64,000 nucleotides of DNA from Paenibacillus sp. LHD-38. Its GTDB lineage: Bacteria > Bacillota > Bacilli > Paenibacillales > Paenibacillaceae. Shown in pieces: positions 32,063-40,651 of the stretch. The stretch's first letter is position 1; every line of letters starts with the position of its first letter. The position numbers and the translations under genes were made by a program. The stretch is taken from assembly GCF_031157315.1 (NCBI RefSeq), contig NZ_JAVIFU010000030.1:1-64000 (forward strand). Direction: 5' to 3'. Below the pieces are notes generated by a model that was given only the letters and a program-made list of their open reading frames with translations, had not been told where the DNA came from and searched no databases.

Positions 32063-33796
32063 TCACTTATACAAATAGGCGTAAATGTTATACATCAAAA
32101 CAGCCGATTCAGCCCTAGTCGTTGTTTTTTTAGGATGAATCGTATTTCCGTTACCCTGCACAAGCCCTGTCTTTACTAGAGCAGCCACGCTATTAACCGC
32201 ATAGTCAGAAATATCTGCAGAATCTTTAAATAGTTTTAGTGGGGCTTGCTCTGAATTTGTTGTTATTGGTTTAACCGCTTCAAGTGCACGCTCTGTCAAT
32301 ACCATCATGTCTTCCCTTGTAATTGACATGTGAGGTTTAAATAAATTATCGCCCATGCCTTTCGTAATGCCTAGGCCTCTAGCAATTCTCAAAGCATCAT
32401 TATAGTAATCGCCTTCTTGCACATCTGCAAACCTATTACCCATTCCCTTACTGCTTTCCAGCTCTAAAGTCCGTACTAACAGAACTATGAAATCAGCGCG
32501 CGTAACCGGCTGACCAGGGTCAAATGACTTGTCCGAGATACCGTTAATAATCCCTTTAGACGCTAGTACTTCAATCTGTTTTTTCGCCCAATCCAAGGAT
32601 ACAATATCGTTAAACGTTTTTTGAACAAACGCTATTGCATAATTACTAAAGTGTGTTGTCTTAAATGTCACTGTACCCGTTTTGGCATCATACCTGCCAT
32701 TTGGTACCGAAACAACTTTCCCTTCACCGGACAAATACCATACAACGATATGCTCAGGGTTCCGCAATTCCTCCGCATTAGGCGAGTAGGGTAAGGTTAC
32801 CGTCACCGGGGCTTCCGGGTTGTTCCAGGAAATGGTTTGGTCACCGGCATGCAAGCTTATATCAATAACAGGTCGATCACCAATCTGACTCAAAACACTC
32901 ATATCCAGTTTGCTGATATCGGCTTTCTCTATCCTTAGCTTAACTCCATCGGCAGCTATTTCACCTGCTTTAAACATATGATTGGAAATGAGTACCGTAG
33001 CAAGCGGTGAAACAACTTGAACTTGAACTGTATTTTCACTATTTGCGAATGCTGTTGTCGGTAATTGCAGTTCATATGCGTTCGCACCCGGCACTTCCTT
33101 ACTTGAAATTTGTATATTTTTAACCCCTTTTTCATTTGGTGCTGCCTGCTGAACGGCTTGGTCCCAAGCGGCTTCGTTTACGACTGCTTTTGCCGTTTTC
33201 GTTGCAGCGTCCAGCTTTACATCAGGAGTCAGTGTACCTTGTCCTGGTTGACCATTTGACGGGTTTACATTCGTTCCCGGTGTTGAATTGCCTGGGTTGC
33301 TACCTGGATTACCACCGATAATCGATGCCGTCACCTTCGCATCTGTTGTTGGCGTAGTAACGTTCAATTGACTATCCACTAGCTTTACGCTTTTTAACTG
33401 AATCGCAGGGTTTCCTTGACCGATTGTTACAAATGTTACTGTGGCGAGATTTCTGGTTCCATTCTCACCCGATATATCACCAACCTTAGTAAACGCGAAT
33501 TGAAGTTGATTTCCAACCGGCTTAAGTTCAACTGGAAAGCCATCGGCAATTCTGCTTTCACTTTTCATATATTTCAGCCTTGTACTGTCAAAATCAAGGT
33601 TTAATTCGAAAGCATACACATCGGTTAAATTCGTACCAGTAATGGTAACCTGAATCTCTTTACCTAGCGTCACCTGGTTGTTATTTAATTGTAATCCAAA
33701 CGATGGCGCACCATCTGCAGCAAATGAAGCCTGCGGGAATAAAAACAGGATACTCATCAATAACGTTAGGTTGAATAACAGTACGTTTCGTCTCAT
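32063..33796 (-). CDS. Cohesin-domain surface protein with three SLH domains
   Basis: A 577-aa secreted protein. It has a signal peptide ending near ASFA (residue 26) and a cohesin-type domain at about 31-160 (VTLGKEIQVTITGTNLTDVY, LDFDSTRLKYMK, NLATVTFVTIG). A Gly/Pro/Asn/Thr linker follows, then a beta-rich module at about 195-400, and three SLH domains (FNDIVSLDWAKKQIEVLASK onward) that bind pyruvylated cell-wall polymer. It looks like a minimal anchoring scaffoldin. The gene directly upstream encodes a GH3 enzyme with a dockerin, the natural partner. The start at ATG 33796 lies 7 bases after GGGTGGG; a GTG four codons earlier is inside that site. Confidence 0.88.
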   Translation of the reverse strand: MRRNVLLFNLTLLMSILFLFPQASFAADGAPSFGLQLNNNQVTLGKEIQVTITGTNLTDVYAFELNLDFDSTRLKYMKSESRIADGFPVELKPVGNQLQFAFTKVGDISGENGTRNLATVTFVTIGQGNPAIQLKSVKLVDSQLNVTTPTTDAKVTASIIGGNPGSNPGNSTPGTNVNPSNGQPGQGTLTPDVKLDAATKTAKAVVNEAAWDQAVQQAAPNEKGVKNIQISSKEVPGANAYELQLPTTAFANSENTVQVQVVSPLATVLISNHMFKAGEIAADGVKLRIEKADISKLDMSVLSQIGDRPVIDISLHAGDQTISWNNPEAPVTVTLPYSPNAEELRNPEHIVVWYLSGEGKVVSVPNGRYDAKTGTVTFKTTHFSNYAIAFVQKTFNDIVSLDWAKKQIEVLASKGIINGISDKSFDPGQPVTRADFIVLLVRTLELESSKGMGNRFADVQEGDYYNDALRIARGLGITKGMGDNLFKPHMSITREDMMVLTERALEAVKPITTNSEQAPLKLFKDSADISDYAVNSVAALVKTGLVQGNGNTIHPKKTTTRAESAVLMYNIYAYLYK

Positions 33797-33821
33797 TCCA
33801 AGACCCACCCTTTCGGTAAGA

Positions 33822-33853
33822 GCAAGGGGAGGAGTTTAAACTCTTCCCCTTGC
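33822..33853 (-). terminator. Strong palindrome between the GH3 and cohesin-SLH genes
   Basis: GCAAGGGG (33822-33829) pairs with CCCCTTGC (33846-33853) around GGAGTTTAAACTC, giving an almost continuous 15-bp stem. The T-run after it is poor, so it may be a processing or attenuation structure rather than a full terminator within one operon. Confidence 0.55.
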
Positions 33854-33861
33854 CTCTACAA

Positions 33862-36450
33862 TTAGTTGATTTGTTTTGCTAGCGTGGCAATATCGACAAT
33901 GTCAATTTTACCATCATCTTTAAGATCGAATAATTCATACTTAGCCCAATCGGCGCCGTCTGAATTTTTTCCATAAGCAACAGCAATCATGCCGAGATCA
34001 CCAATGTCCACCTTGCCGGAATTGTTAAAGTCGGGGCTAAAGTAACCTCGAGAAGCATTAGGCAGTTGCATTGTTTCTCCATTACCGTCAGATACAACGA
34101 TGTTTGATAATGCAATTGCGTTAGGCGACACTATATTTGTTTTTGCTTTAAGTTGGATACGCAGCAAATCACCATCTGTGTTGATCACATTGTCTGATCC
34201 TAAGCTAGCGAGCAAAATCTTCACTTTTCCTGGCTCAATTAGCTTTTGACTCGCAATGTTTAAGCCTAACTTCAATGGCGTTGCAGCAACAAATTCGTAT
34301 TGCTCTGGATCAAAATTAAGTGTCAATTCTTGAGCAGCAATGCCCCCGGTAGCACCTTTCGCTACATTGCTCAAACCGTAATTCAAGCTGAATGTGGTTC
34401 CTTCCATAACCGCAATTTTTCCAGTTAAAGAAGTTTCAATTTGATTGTAAGATAATCCAAAACCAAACGTGTAGTCATCGCCAACTGCATTAGTGTAAGT
34501 GTAGTCGAACGCCTCGGCGTAGCCTGGTACGTCCGGTGCGTTGTTCAATACTGCTTCTTGGTTAGCTGGGATCGTGATCGGCAGTTTGCCTGTAGGGTTA
34601 AAGCGTCCACGAAGCACATCGAGCAGGGCTTCAGACTTGACGTTGTAAGTCGCCACGACCGCCGCAGCGCCGGGCTCGATCTCATTAATAACCCACGGAT
34701 TGGTCATGTTAATCACGAGGGCGGTCGGAACAGCAGCCTCGATCTGCTTAACCTTTGCGACGTCGACACGGGTGAGCTCGTTCAGCTGGATCTCCACCGT
34801 GGAGAGGTCAGGGTACTCGAATGCTCTCGGACGTACCCACACGAGGGCGGCGGTCGCTTCCTCGAGCGTGTCCACGATTTTCACCGATGGATCCTCCTTG
34901 GCGATGAGCGCCTTCAGTGAAGTGGTCTGAGCGGCGCTGCTGGTACCGTTGAACACCTCGACATACAGCTTTGTAGTAGCAAGGTCTGCGTCGGTCAGAG
35001 GCAGCATACCCTCATTGTTGCGCAGGAGCGTAACCGACTTGCGGTGAGCCTCGTCGGCCCGTGCCTGGTTTGCAGATGAGTCGGCGATCGCCTGGGCCGC
35101 ATCCGGGTCAACGTACGGGTTCTCGAACAGTCCGAGATTGAATATCTCCGTAAGCAGAAGCGTCAAATGAGGGGTGAGCTCTTCTTCAGCGAGCACGCCC
35201 GTGCTAACCGCGGAAATGAGTCCTGCTGGATTGTTGTTGTCCGAGAAGATACTCGTGCCGGCTCTGATTGCTTTAGCGAACTTCTCCTCGATCGATAGGT
35301 GCTCCACGCCATAAGCCATGCCAGTCAGCACGCCGCTGTCGCTGTTCACGTAGCCCTTGAAGCCCATCTTGGTCCGCAGCAGGTCGGTGATAATAGCCTT
35401 GTTATAGGCGCCCGCCACCTCCTCGAATTGCTGGGTATCAGAAACCCACAAATCTTTCGGGAGCTGATCGGCACTCATCTCGTTGTTAGGAACGTTATAG
35501 AAGGACATGATCGAGTTCGCACCAGCGTCAATTGCAGCCTGGAACGGCGGAAGTTGGTACTGGAATAAGCTTCCAGGTGTCGGGTAGAGCGTATACTTGC
35601 CGTGCGGTAAGTGCGGGTCCAGACCTCGTAATACAGGTCCGTCGCCAGGGAAGTGCTTGACGGTATGGACAACAGATTCGCTGTTGATCTCCTCCCCTTG
35701 GAAGCCTTTGACAAGCTCAGTGGCTATCATCGCGTTTAGCTCCGGGCTCTCTCCGAAAGATTCACTGATACGGCGCCAACGCGGCTCTGTCACGACTTCA
35801 ACTGTGGAGCCGTAGATCTTGCGGATGCCGGACGCGCGCCACTCTTCGCGGGCGATCTCTGCAAAGTCGCGGTTAAGGGCTTGGTCTTGTGTTGCCGCCA
35901 TGCCTAAAGCTCCGGGCCAAATGGAGAACTGTCCAGAGGCCTCTTGGAAGCCGAACTGGAGAGATTCTGCAATGTAGTTCCGCGGGTTGGAGGTAAATAC
36001 GATCGGGATACCCAGCGGCGTGCCTTCCGCGATCTGCTGATATGTGTTGTTCCGTGTGGCTATGTTGAAGGCAGTAGGGTTGTCGCGCAGGATGAAGTAG
36101 CGCAGGTTACGATTCTTGATGAAATCGTCGACGGTGGTAGCGTTAGGATTAGAGGTGATCTGCATGAGACCTGCCTTTTCCGCCAAGCTCATGCGCGGAA
36201 TGAGATCGGCCACGCGATCCGCGGTAGTTAGCTCCCAGTTTTCATAAGCGTCCAGTACGTTGTTCCCATTTGAATCTTTATAAGACTTGCCATCGATCAT
36301 AAGCACATTTTTTACACGGGCATCGATTACAGGCTGAGTCGTGCCGCCGGCATCCGCACTTGCTTGAATCATAACAAAAGGAGAAGATAGCATTGAAAAA
36401 ACAAGCATAGATTGTACAATCTTTTTAGAACGTTTCGAAAATGAAGTCAT
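33862..36450 (-). CDS. Secreted GH3 glycosidase with cohesin and dockerin modules
   Basis: An 862-aa exported enzyme. It has a signal peptide (ends near residue 33), a GH3 catalytic region at about 60-672 with KHFPGDGPVLRGLDPHLPHG and the nucleophile Asp in YVNSDSGVLTG (near residue 370), then a cohesin-like domain at about 675-800 and a dockerin at about 803-862 with two calcium-loop repeats (DFNNSGKVDIGDLGMIA and DLKDDGKIDIVDIATLA). The substrate is probably a beta-linked glucoside or xyloside; specificity cannot be read. The start at 36450 follows GGGG by 7 bases. The catalytic part is visibly richer in G+C than the flanking modules, suggesting a domain swap from another lineage. Two cre-like sites lie upstream. 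Confidence 0.88.
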   Translation of the reverse strand: MTSFSKRSKKIVQSMLVFSMLSSPFVMIQASADAGGTTQPVIDARVKNVLMIDGKSYKDSNGNNVLDAYENWELTTADRVADLIPRMSLAEKAGLMQITSNPNATTVDDFIKNRNLRYFILRDNPTAFNIATRNNTYQQIAEGTPLGIPIVFTSNPRNYIAESLQFGFQEASGQFSIWPGALGMAATQDQALNRDFAEIAREEWRASGIRKIYGSTVEVVTEPRWRRISESFGESPELNAMIATELVKGFQGEEINSESVVHTVKHFPGDGPVLRGLDPHLPHGKYTLYPTPGSLFQYQLPPFQAAIDAGANSIMSFYNVPNNEMSADQLPKDLWVSDTQQFEEVAGAYNKAIITDLLRTKMGFKGYVNSDSGVLTGMAYGVEHLSIEEKFAKAIRAGTSIFSDNNNPAGLISAVSTGVLAEEELTPHLTLLLTEIFNLGLFENPYVDPDAAQAIADSSANQARADEAHRKSVTLLRNNEGMLPLTDADLATTKLYVEVFNGTSSAAQTTSLKALIAKEDPSVKIVDTLEEATAALVWVRPRAFEYPDLSTVEIQLNELTRVDVAKVKQIEAAVPTALVINMTNPWVINEIEPGAAAVVATYNVKSEALLDVLRGRFNPTGKLPITIPANQEAVLNNAPDVPGYAEAFDYTYTNAVGDDYTFGFGLSYNQIETSLTGKIAVMEGTTFSLNYGLSNVAKGATGGIAAQELTLNFDPEQYEFVAATPLKLGLNIASQKLIEPGKVKILLASLGSDNVINTDGDLLRIQLKAKTNIVSPNAIALSNIVVSDGNGETMQLPNASRGYFSPDFNNSGKVDIGDLGMIAVAYGKNSDGADWAKYELFDLKDDGKIDIVDIATLAKQIN

Positions 36451-36738
36451 ATTTCGTCCCCTCACTCTAATGAAATATTTTTAATTATTTTCGATTCCGT
36501 ATTTCGATTGCCACTTTCGATACAGCGCTTTCATTTTGTATTAAAAAAAAATCTTTCATTGGTAATCGCTTGCAAAAAGATTTAATTTACTTTGTTTCCT
36601 TCTGGTGGACTTCTCAAAGTATTATCCTCCTCCTCAACACTTGTCTACATTGTATAAATTTATAAACTTTAAATATATGTGTTTTTTTTGGGATACTTTG
36701 CATTATTTTGATTATTTTAAGGTTAGATTAAGGTTTCT
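36451..36738 (-). promoter_or_regulatory. A+T-rich promoter region with two cre-like sites
   Basis: The minus strand reads ATGAAAGCGCTGTAT at 36520-36534 and TTGCAAGCGATTACC at 36561-36575. Each fits the cre pattern WTGNAANCGNWNNCW with one mismatch. They lie 70-125 bases upstream of the GH3 start and downstream of the yesN stop at 36739. The rest is A+T-rich with no gene. Catabolite repression of the surface enzyme is the likely meaning. Confidence 0.6.
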
Positions 36739-37476
36739 TTAAGGTTTCATTTTCCTATACTCACTCGGTGTCACTTTCACTGATTTTTTAAAGGTATTGC
36801 TAAAATATGCCAAATCCGTATAACCAAGCCGTTCAGCAATTTCCGAAATACGCAGAGATGTCTTTTCCAACAATCTTGTTGCTTCCTTCATTCTTATACT
36901 GGTCATATAATCTGTATAGTTAATGCCGGTCTGCTGTTTGAACAGCTTGCAGAAATAGCTTGCGTTCAAATGCACCATAGCGGCAGCTTCGGTCATTGCC
37001 AAATCTGGTACGGATAAGCTATCGATATGCCGGATGACTCGCTCGATAGGGGAAATTTCATTTAAATCCATAGTTTGATGATCTGGCTTCGAAGCTCTCC
37101 CCTTCTCCTGTTTCTCCAACCACTTCTGCAAACAAGCAGCCATACTGTCTGTCTCGACAGGTTTAAGCATATAATCAAAAGCACCATGCCGTATGGCCTG
37201 CTGAGCATAAGTGAAATCGTCATGCCCGCTGACAATAACGACTCGTGTCATGTGCTTGCGCCGCTGTATTTCCTCTATTAATGCCAGCCCGTCCATCACC
37301 GGCATCCGAATATCCGTTAGAACTATATCTACATTATTTTGGCTCAGCCAATCAATCGCCTCCATGCCGTTCGTTAATTCATGAACGACTTTAAAGGGAA
37401 GCTCGGTTTTCTCGATTGTCTTTCTTAATGCGGTGCGTACCCATCTCTCATCCTCCACGATTAGGATGCTATGCAT
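36739..37476 (-). CDS. Response regulator, short YesN/AraC type
   Basis: A 245-aa regulator with a receiver at 1-120 (E8/D9, phospho-acceptor D55 in TDIRMP, Lys in YMLKPVE) joined by a short linker to an AraC helix-turn-helix at about 145-245 (LNASYFCKLFKQQTG, GYTDLAYFSNTFKK). It lacks the middle region of the 534-aa YesN at 3523. The ATG follows the kinase stop immediately (TGAATG) with GGGAGGT upstream, so translation is coupled. Probable targets are the TRAP operon upstream and possibly the GH3 gene downstream. Confidence 0.93.
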   Translation of the reverse strand: MHSILIVEDERWVRTALRKTIEKTELPFKVVHELTNGMEAIDWLSQNNVDIVLTDIRMPVMDGLALIEEIQRRKHMTRVVIVSGHDDFTYAQQAIRHGAFDYMLKPVETDSMAACLQKWLEKQEKGRASKPDHQTMDLNEISPIERVIRHIDSLSVPDLAMTEAAAMVHLNASYFCKLFKQQTGINYTDYMTSIRMKEATRLLEKTSLRISEIAERLGYTDLAYFSNTFKKSVKVTPSEYRKMKP

Positions 37477-39318
37477 TCAACTACCTCCCTTTGAAGTGTC
37501 TTGTAGAGGCAAATTAATTCCAACTGTTGTTCCTTCACCTGGCTGACTAACGATGAATAATCCATATTCATCACCATGGATAAGACGAATACGCCGATGT
37601 ACATTCATAAGACCAATGTGCTTGCCCGTCAATTCGATTCCCTCCCGCAGATCGAGTTTTTGAATCAATTCTGACAGCATAGCTGGGTGAATTCCTGGTC
37701 CGGAATCAGTTATCAAAAGAGTGAATATTCCATTGTCAGGCGATCTTTCGGCACTTATGACAATATGCGTCGTTCCCGAACGAGGCTCAAGCCCATGAAC
37801 GATACAGTTCTCTATTAAGGGCTGTAAGGTGAACTTTGCTATCTTTTGATCCAGCGCCCAATCCGGTATATCCACAAGGTAATCCAGCTTCTCTTCAAAC
37901 CGGAATTTTTGGATTCGCAAATAAATATCTCCGATCTCCACTTCTTGCCGCACCGTCACCTGAGGAGCCTCCTCTTTCACGTTATACCTCAGAAGCCGTG
38001 CGAGAGAAGCCGCCATTACAGAAATTTCATCCCTATCGTACAGAAGCGCCATACCTCGGATCGTGTCCAAAGAATTATAGAGAAAATGTGGATTGATCTG
38101 TGCTTGAAGCATCTTCAATTCCGTATCCTTTTGACGTAGATTCAATTCCGTCGCTTTCAATTTAGAGAAATAGATTTCTTCAAGCAGTCTGGAAAGCCGC
38201 TCCACCATCTTATTAAAGCCATGTGACAGCAAACCGATCTCATCTTTGGAATCGACAGAAACCTTGCAGGAAAAATCACCGATTTCTACACGTTTGATGT
38301 ATTCATGCAAGCGTTTGATGGGTTTGACTAAGCTGGCAGCAAATCCAATACTAAGTACATAAGCAACCAACATAAAGCCTATAGTTGTAAACAGAATGGT
38401 TCTCCCTATATAATCCGTACCACTCATCAGCTCGTCATATGGAATAGAAGTGACAAAATACCATTTCAATATATCACTGCGGCTGAATGTCAATAAATTT
38501 TTGCTCTTATCAACGGATATCAACGATCCGCTGCTCTTAAGCTGCATCTCTTGTACATCCATGGCATTAGCTTGTTGACCGATTAGTGAGAAATTAGGAT
38601 GATAAACATAAAGCCCTTGTTCATTAACTATAGACAGATAACCGCTCTTACCTGGTTTGACTCTATACGCAACATCCTGTAAGCGCTTGTAATTCACATC
38701 AATAATCAGCATGCCGAATGGTTTCAAGGTTTGTGGACTAACGATTCTCTTCATAACGGAGATTACCGCCAACTCTTCTTGCTTCCAATGGATAAGACGA
38801 CTGATGATTTTGGGCTCACCGCTTTGAGGGATCGTATTATACCAATATTCACTCCTAAGATTAAGTGCGGACTCATCATCCGCATCATCGGCAGAATCGA
38901 CAACTTGAATATCGTCGAGAATAATCGTGATATTGAGAATGTCAGACCGTGAATATGCTGAATTCTTCAATAAATTACGTATACTTTTGACAATCTCACT
39001 GCTCTCTACTTCCTCACGAGTCTCCATTTTAAGGAAGTTTACGGTGTCAGGATGATTAATAATTTTGAGTGTGTTAATTTCAAAGTCGCGCAGGTAGTCC
39101 TCCACATAAAGCTGAACCTGATCGATAATTTGTAAGCTATAATCTCGCGCCTCTCTCTCCAGCACCTGCGAGGATTGACGGTAAGAAATAAGGCCTACAA
39201 ACAACATCGGCAACACAACCAATAGCGCTGAGAATACTAATAATTTTGTCATGAGTGACCGATCGCGAAGAAGAATGATCTGAATGATGTATTCATAATG
39301 CTTTTTCCAGGACGACAT
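37477..39318 (-). CDS. Sensor histidine kinase, YesM type
   Basis: A 613-aa membrane kinase with a first helix at about 20-45, an extracellular dCache-like region, a second helix near 300-322, a HAMP domain, and the His_kinase motif QINPHFLYNSLDTIRGMALL. The HATPase domain has IENCIVHGLEPRSG, ITDSGPGI and GKHIGLMNVHRRI. It is paired with the adjacent short YesN. It lies downstream of the TRAP transporter genes and a terminator, so it may sense the TRAP substrate. The start at 39318 follows AAGGTG by 8 bases. Confidence 0.94.
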   Translation of the reverse strand: MSSWKKHYEYIIQIILLRDRSLMTKLLVFSALLVVLPMLFVGLISYRQSSQVLEREARDYSLQIIDQVQLYVEDYLRDFEINTLKIINHPDTVNFLKMETREEVESSEIVKSIRNLLKNSAYSRSDILNITIILDDIQVVDSADDADDESALNLRSEYWYNTIPQSGEPKIISRLIHWKQEELAVISVMKRIVSPQTLKPFGMLIIDVNYKRLQDVAYRVKPGKSGYLSIVNEQGLYVYHPNFSLIGQQANAMDVQEMQLKSSGSLISVDKSKNLLTFSRSDILKWYFVTSIPYDELMSGTDYIGRTILFTTIGFMLVAYVLSIGFAASLVKPIKRLHEYIKRVEIGDFSCKVSVDSKDEIGLLSHGFNKMVERLSRLLEEIYFSKLKATELNLRQKDTELKMLQAQINPHFLYNSLDTIRGMALLYDRDEISVMAASLARLLRYNVKEEAPQVTVRQEVEIGDIYLRIQKFRFEEKLDYLVDIPDWALDQKIAKFTLQPLIENCIVHGLEPRSGTTHIVISAERSPDNGIFTLLITDSGPGIHPAMLSELIQKLDLREGIELTGKHIGLMNVHRRIRLIHGDEYGLFIVSQPGEGTTVGINLPLQDTSKGGS

Positions 39319-39405
39319 TCATTGTTCACCTTCTTCTATAATCTTGTCTTCAAAATAACGTCTTATTGTATTCATGTACATTGAATTATTTGTTATTCAT
39401 TAGAA

Positions 39406-39430
39406 AAAGAGGCTCACTTGGAGCCTCTTT
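39406..39430 (-). terminator. Terminator after the TRAP operon
   Basis: AAAGAGGCTC (39406-39415) and GAGCCTCTTT (39421-39430) form a perfect 10-bp stem with a 5-base loop, followed by TTC on the minus strand and a T-rich tract on the plus strand. It lies 41 bases after the dctP stop, separating the transporter from yesM. Confidence 0.85.
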
Positions 39431-39471
39431 GTTTGTTTTTTGCTGCTAGGTTCCTGCAATAGCTTTGTTAA

Positions 39472-40533
39472 TTAACGAGCAGCATCGATCGCATCCAGAA
39501 TTGTTTTATATTGCTCACGATTAGCGTCAATGATTGGTTTAACAGCTTCCTGCCATGGTGTCACATCTGTAACTTCAGTAATGGTTGCACCTGCTGCACG
39601 TACTTGCTCTTCGGATACTTTCTCATACTTGGCCCATTCTTCGCGTTGGAAAGTTATGGATTCAAGAGCAGCTTCTTTGATAATAGCTTGATCTTCTGGA
39701 GACAATTTGTCCCAAGCTGTTTTGGACATCATGAGAACTTCAGGTACACGTTGATGACCATCAAGAATATAATTCTTTGCAACTTCGTAGTGTTTGCTGG
39801 AGAAGTAACTAGGGTAGTTATTTTCAGCACCATCGATAACGCCTGTTTGCAGTGCACTGTATACCTCGCCATAAGGCATTGGAGTTGCACTCGCTCCAAG
39901 TGCATCAATCATCGCGATGTTCAGTTGATTTTCTTGGACACGGATTTTCAAACCTTTCAGATCCTCCAATGTTTTAAGTGGCTTTTCAGAATAAAAGCTC
40001 CGAGCGCCTGAGGTATAGTAACCCAACCCTTTCAACCTTGAGGATTCCAAGCTGTCTAACAATTTCATTCCCGCATCACCAAGCAGGAACTTCCAAACAT
40101 GCTCATCATTATCAAAAATATACGGTAAGCTGAATACTCCAAATTCTTTATTGAATTCTCCCAATGGTGAACTGCTGACTCGAGTAAACTCGATTGCTCC
40201 GAGCTGTACTTGCTCTATAGCTGATTTCTCCTCACCTAGCTGTGCTGATGGGAATACATCGATGGTTATACGTCCATCAGACTTTTCCTTAACGAGCTCA
40301 GCGAATTTCATATCTCCTTTGGTTGTTGGGTAATCAGCCGGATGCGTCTCAGCAAGTCGGAAGTTGTATTTTGGACCTTCCGTAGCAGCAGGAGCAGGTG
40401 TGCCCTCAGCAGTACCGGTATCATTCTTGTTTCCCTCGTTGTTAGCGGCATTATTTCCGCCTCCACATGCAGTTAAAACCAATGCGATAATCATGAAGCA
40501 AAATAAACCAACTAGCTTTTTGTTCCTCAACAT
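39472..40533 (-). CDS. dctP: TRAP transporter substrate-binding lipoprotein (DctP)
   Basis: A 353-aa DctP/TAXI-fold binding protein. A lipoprotein signal ends in LTAC (residue 23 lipidated), followed by an Asn/Gly/Ala linker. The core contains RLAETHPADYPTTKGDMKFA, the carboxylate-binding Arg region LKGLKIRVQENQLN, and GVIDGAENNYPSYFSSKHYE. TRAP transporters of this group import organic acids, including hexuronates, driven by ion gradients. The uronate genes nearby make galacturonate or glucuronate plausible substrates. The start follows GGGAGG by 9 bases. A cre-like site lies upstream at 40588-40602. Confidence 0.94.
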   Translation of the reverse strand: MLRNKKLVGLFCFMIIALVLTACGGGNNAANNEGNKNDTGTAEGTPAPAATEGPKYNFRLAETHPADYPTTKGDMKFAELVKEKSDGRITIDVFPSAQLGEEKSAIEQVQLGAIEFTRVSSSPLGEFNKEFGVFSLPYIFDNDEHVWKFLLGDAGMKLLDSLESSRLKGLGYYTSGARSFYSEKPLKTLEDLKGLKIRVQENQLNIAMIDALGASATPMPYGEVYSALQTGVIDGAENNYPSYFSSKHYEVAKNYILDGHQRVPEVLMMSKTAWDKLSPEDQAIIKEAALESITFQREEWAKYEKVSEEQVRAAGATITEVTDVTPWQEAVKPIIDANREQYKTILDAIDAAR

Positions 40534-40587
40534 CTTTGTTTGCCTCCCTTTTTATATTGCTTTTTATTGTTTTGCATTTTCAGTATA

Positions 40588-40602
40588 ATGAAAGCGCGTT
40601 CA
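40588..40602. promoter_or_regulatory. cre-like site between dctM and dctP
   Basis: ATGAAAGCGCGTTCA fits the cre pattern with one mismatch. It lies in the 118-base gap upstream of dctP, where a separate promoter for the abundant binding protein may exist. Confidence 0.5.
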
Positions 40603-40651
40603 GAGTGGTATGGGATAATCTTAGCGTAGATTTGTATTATTTTGTTCTTCG

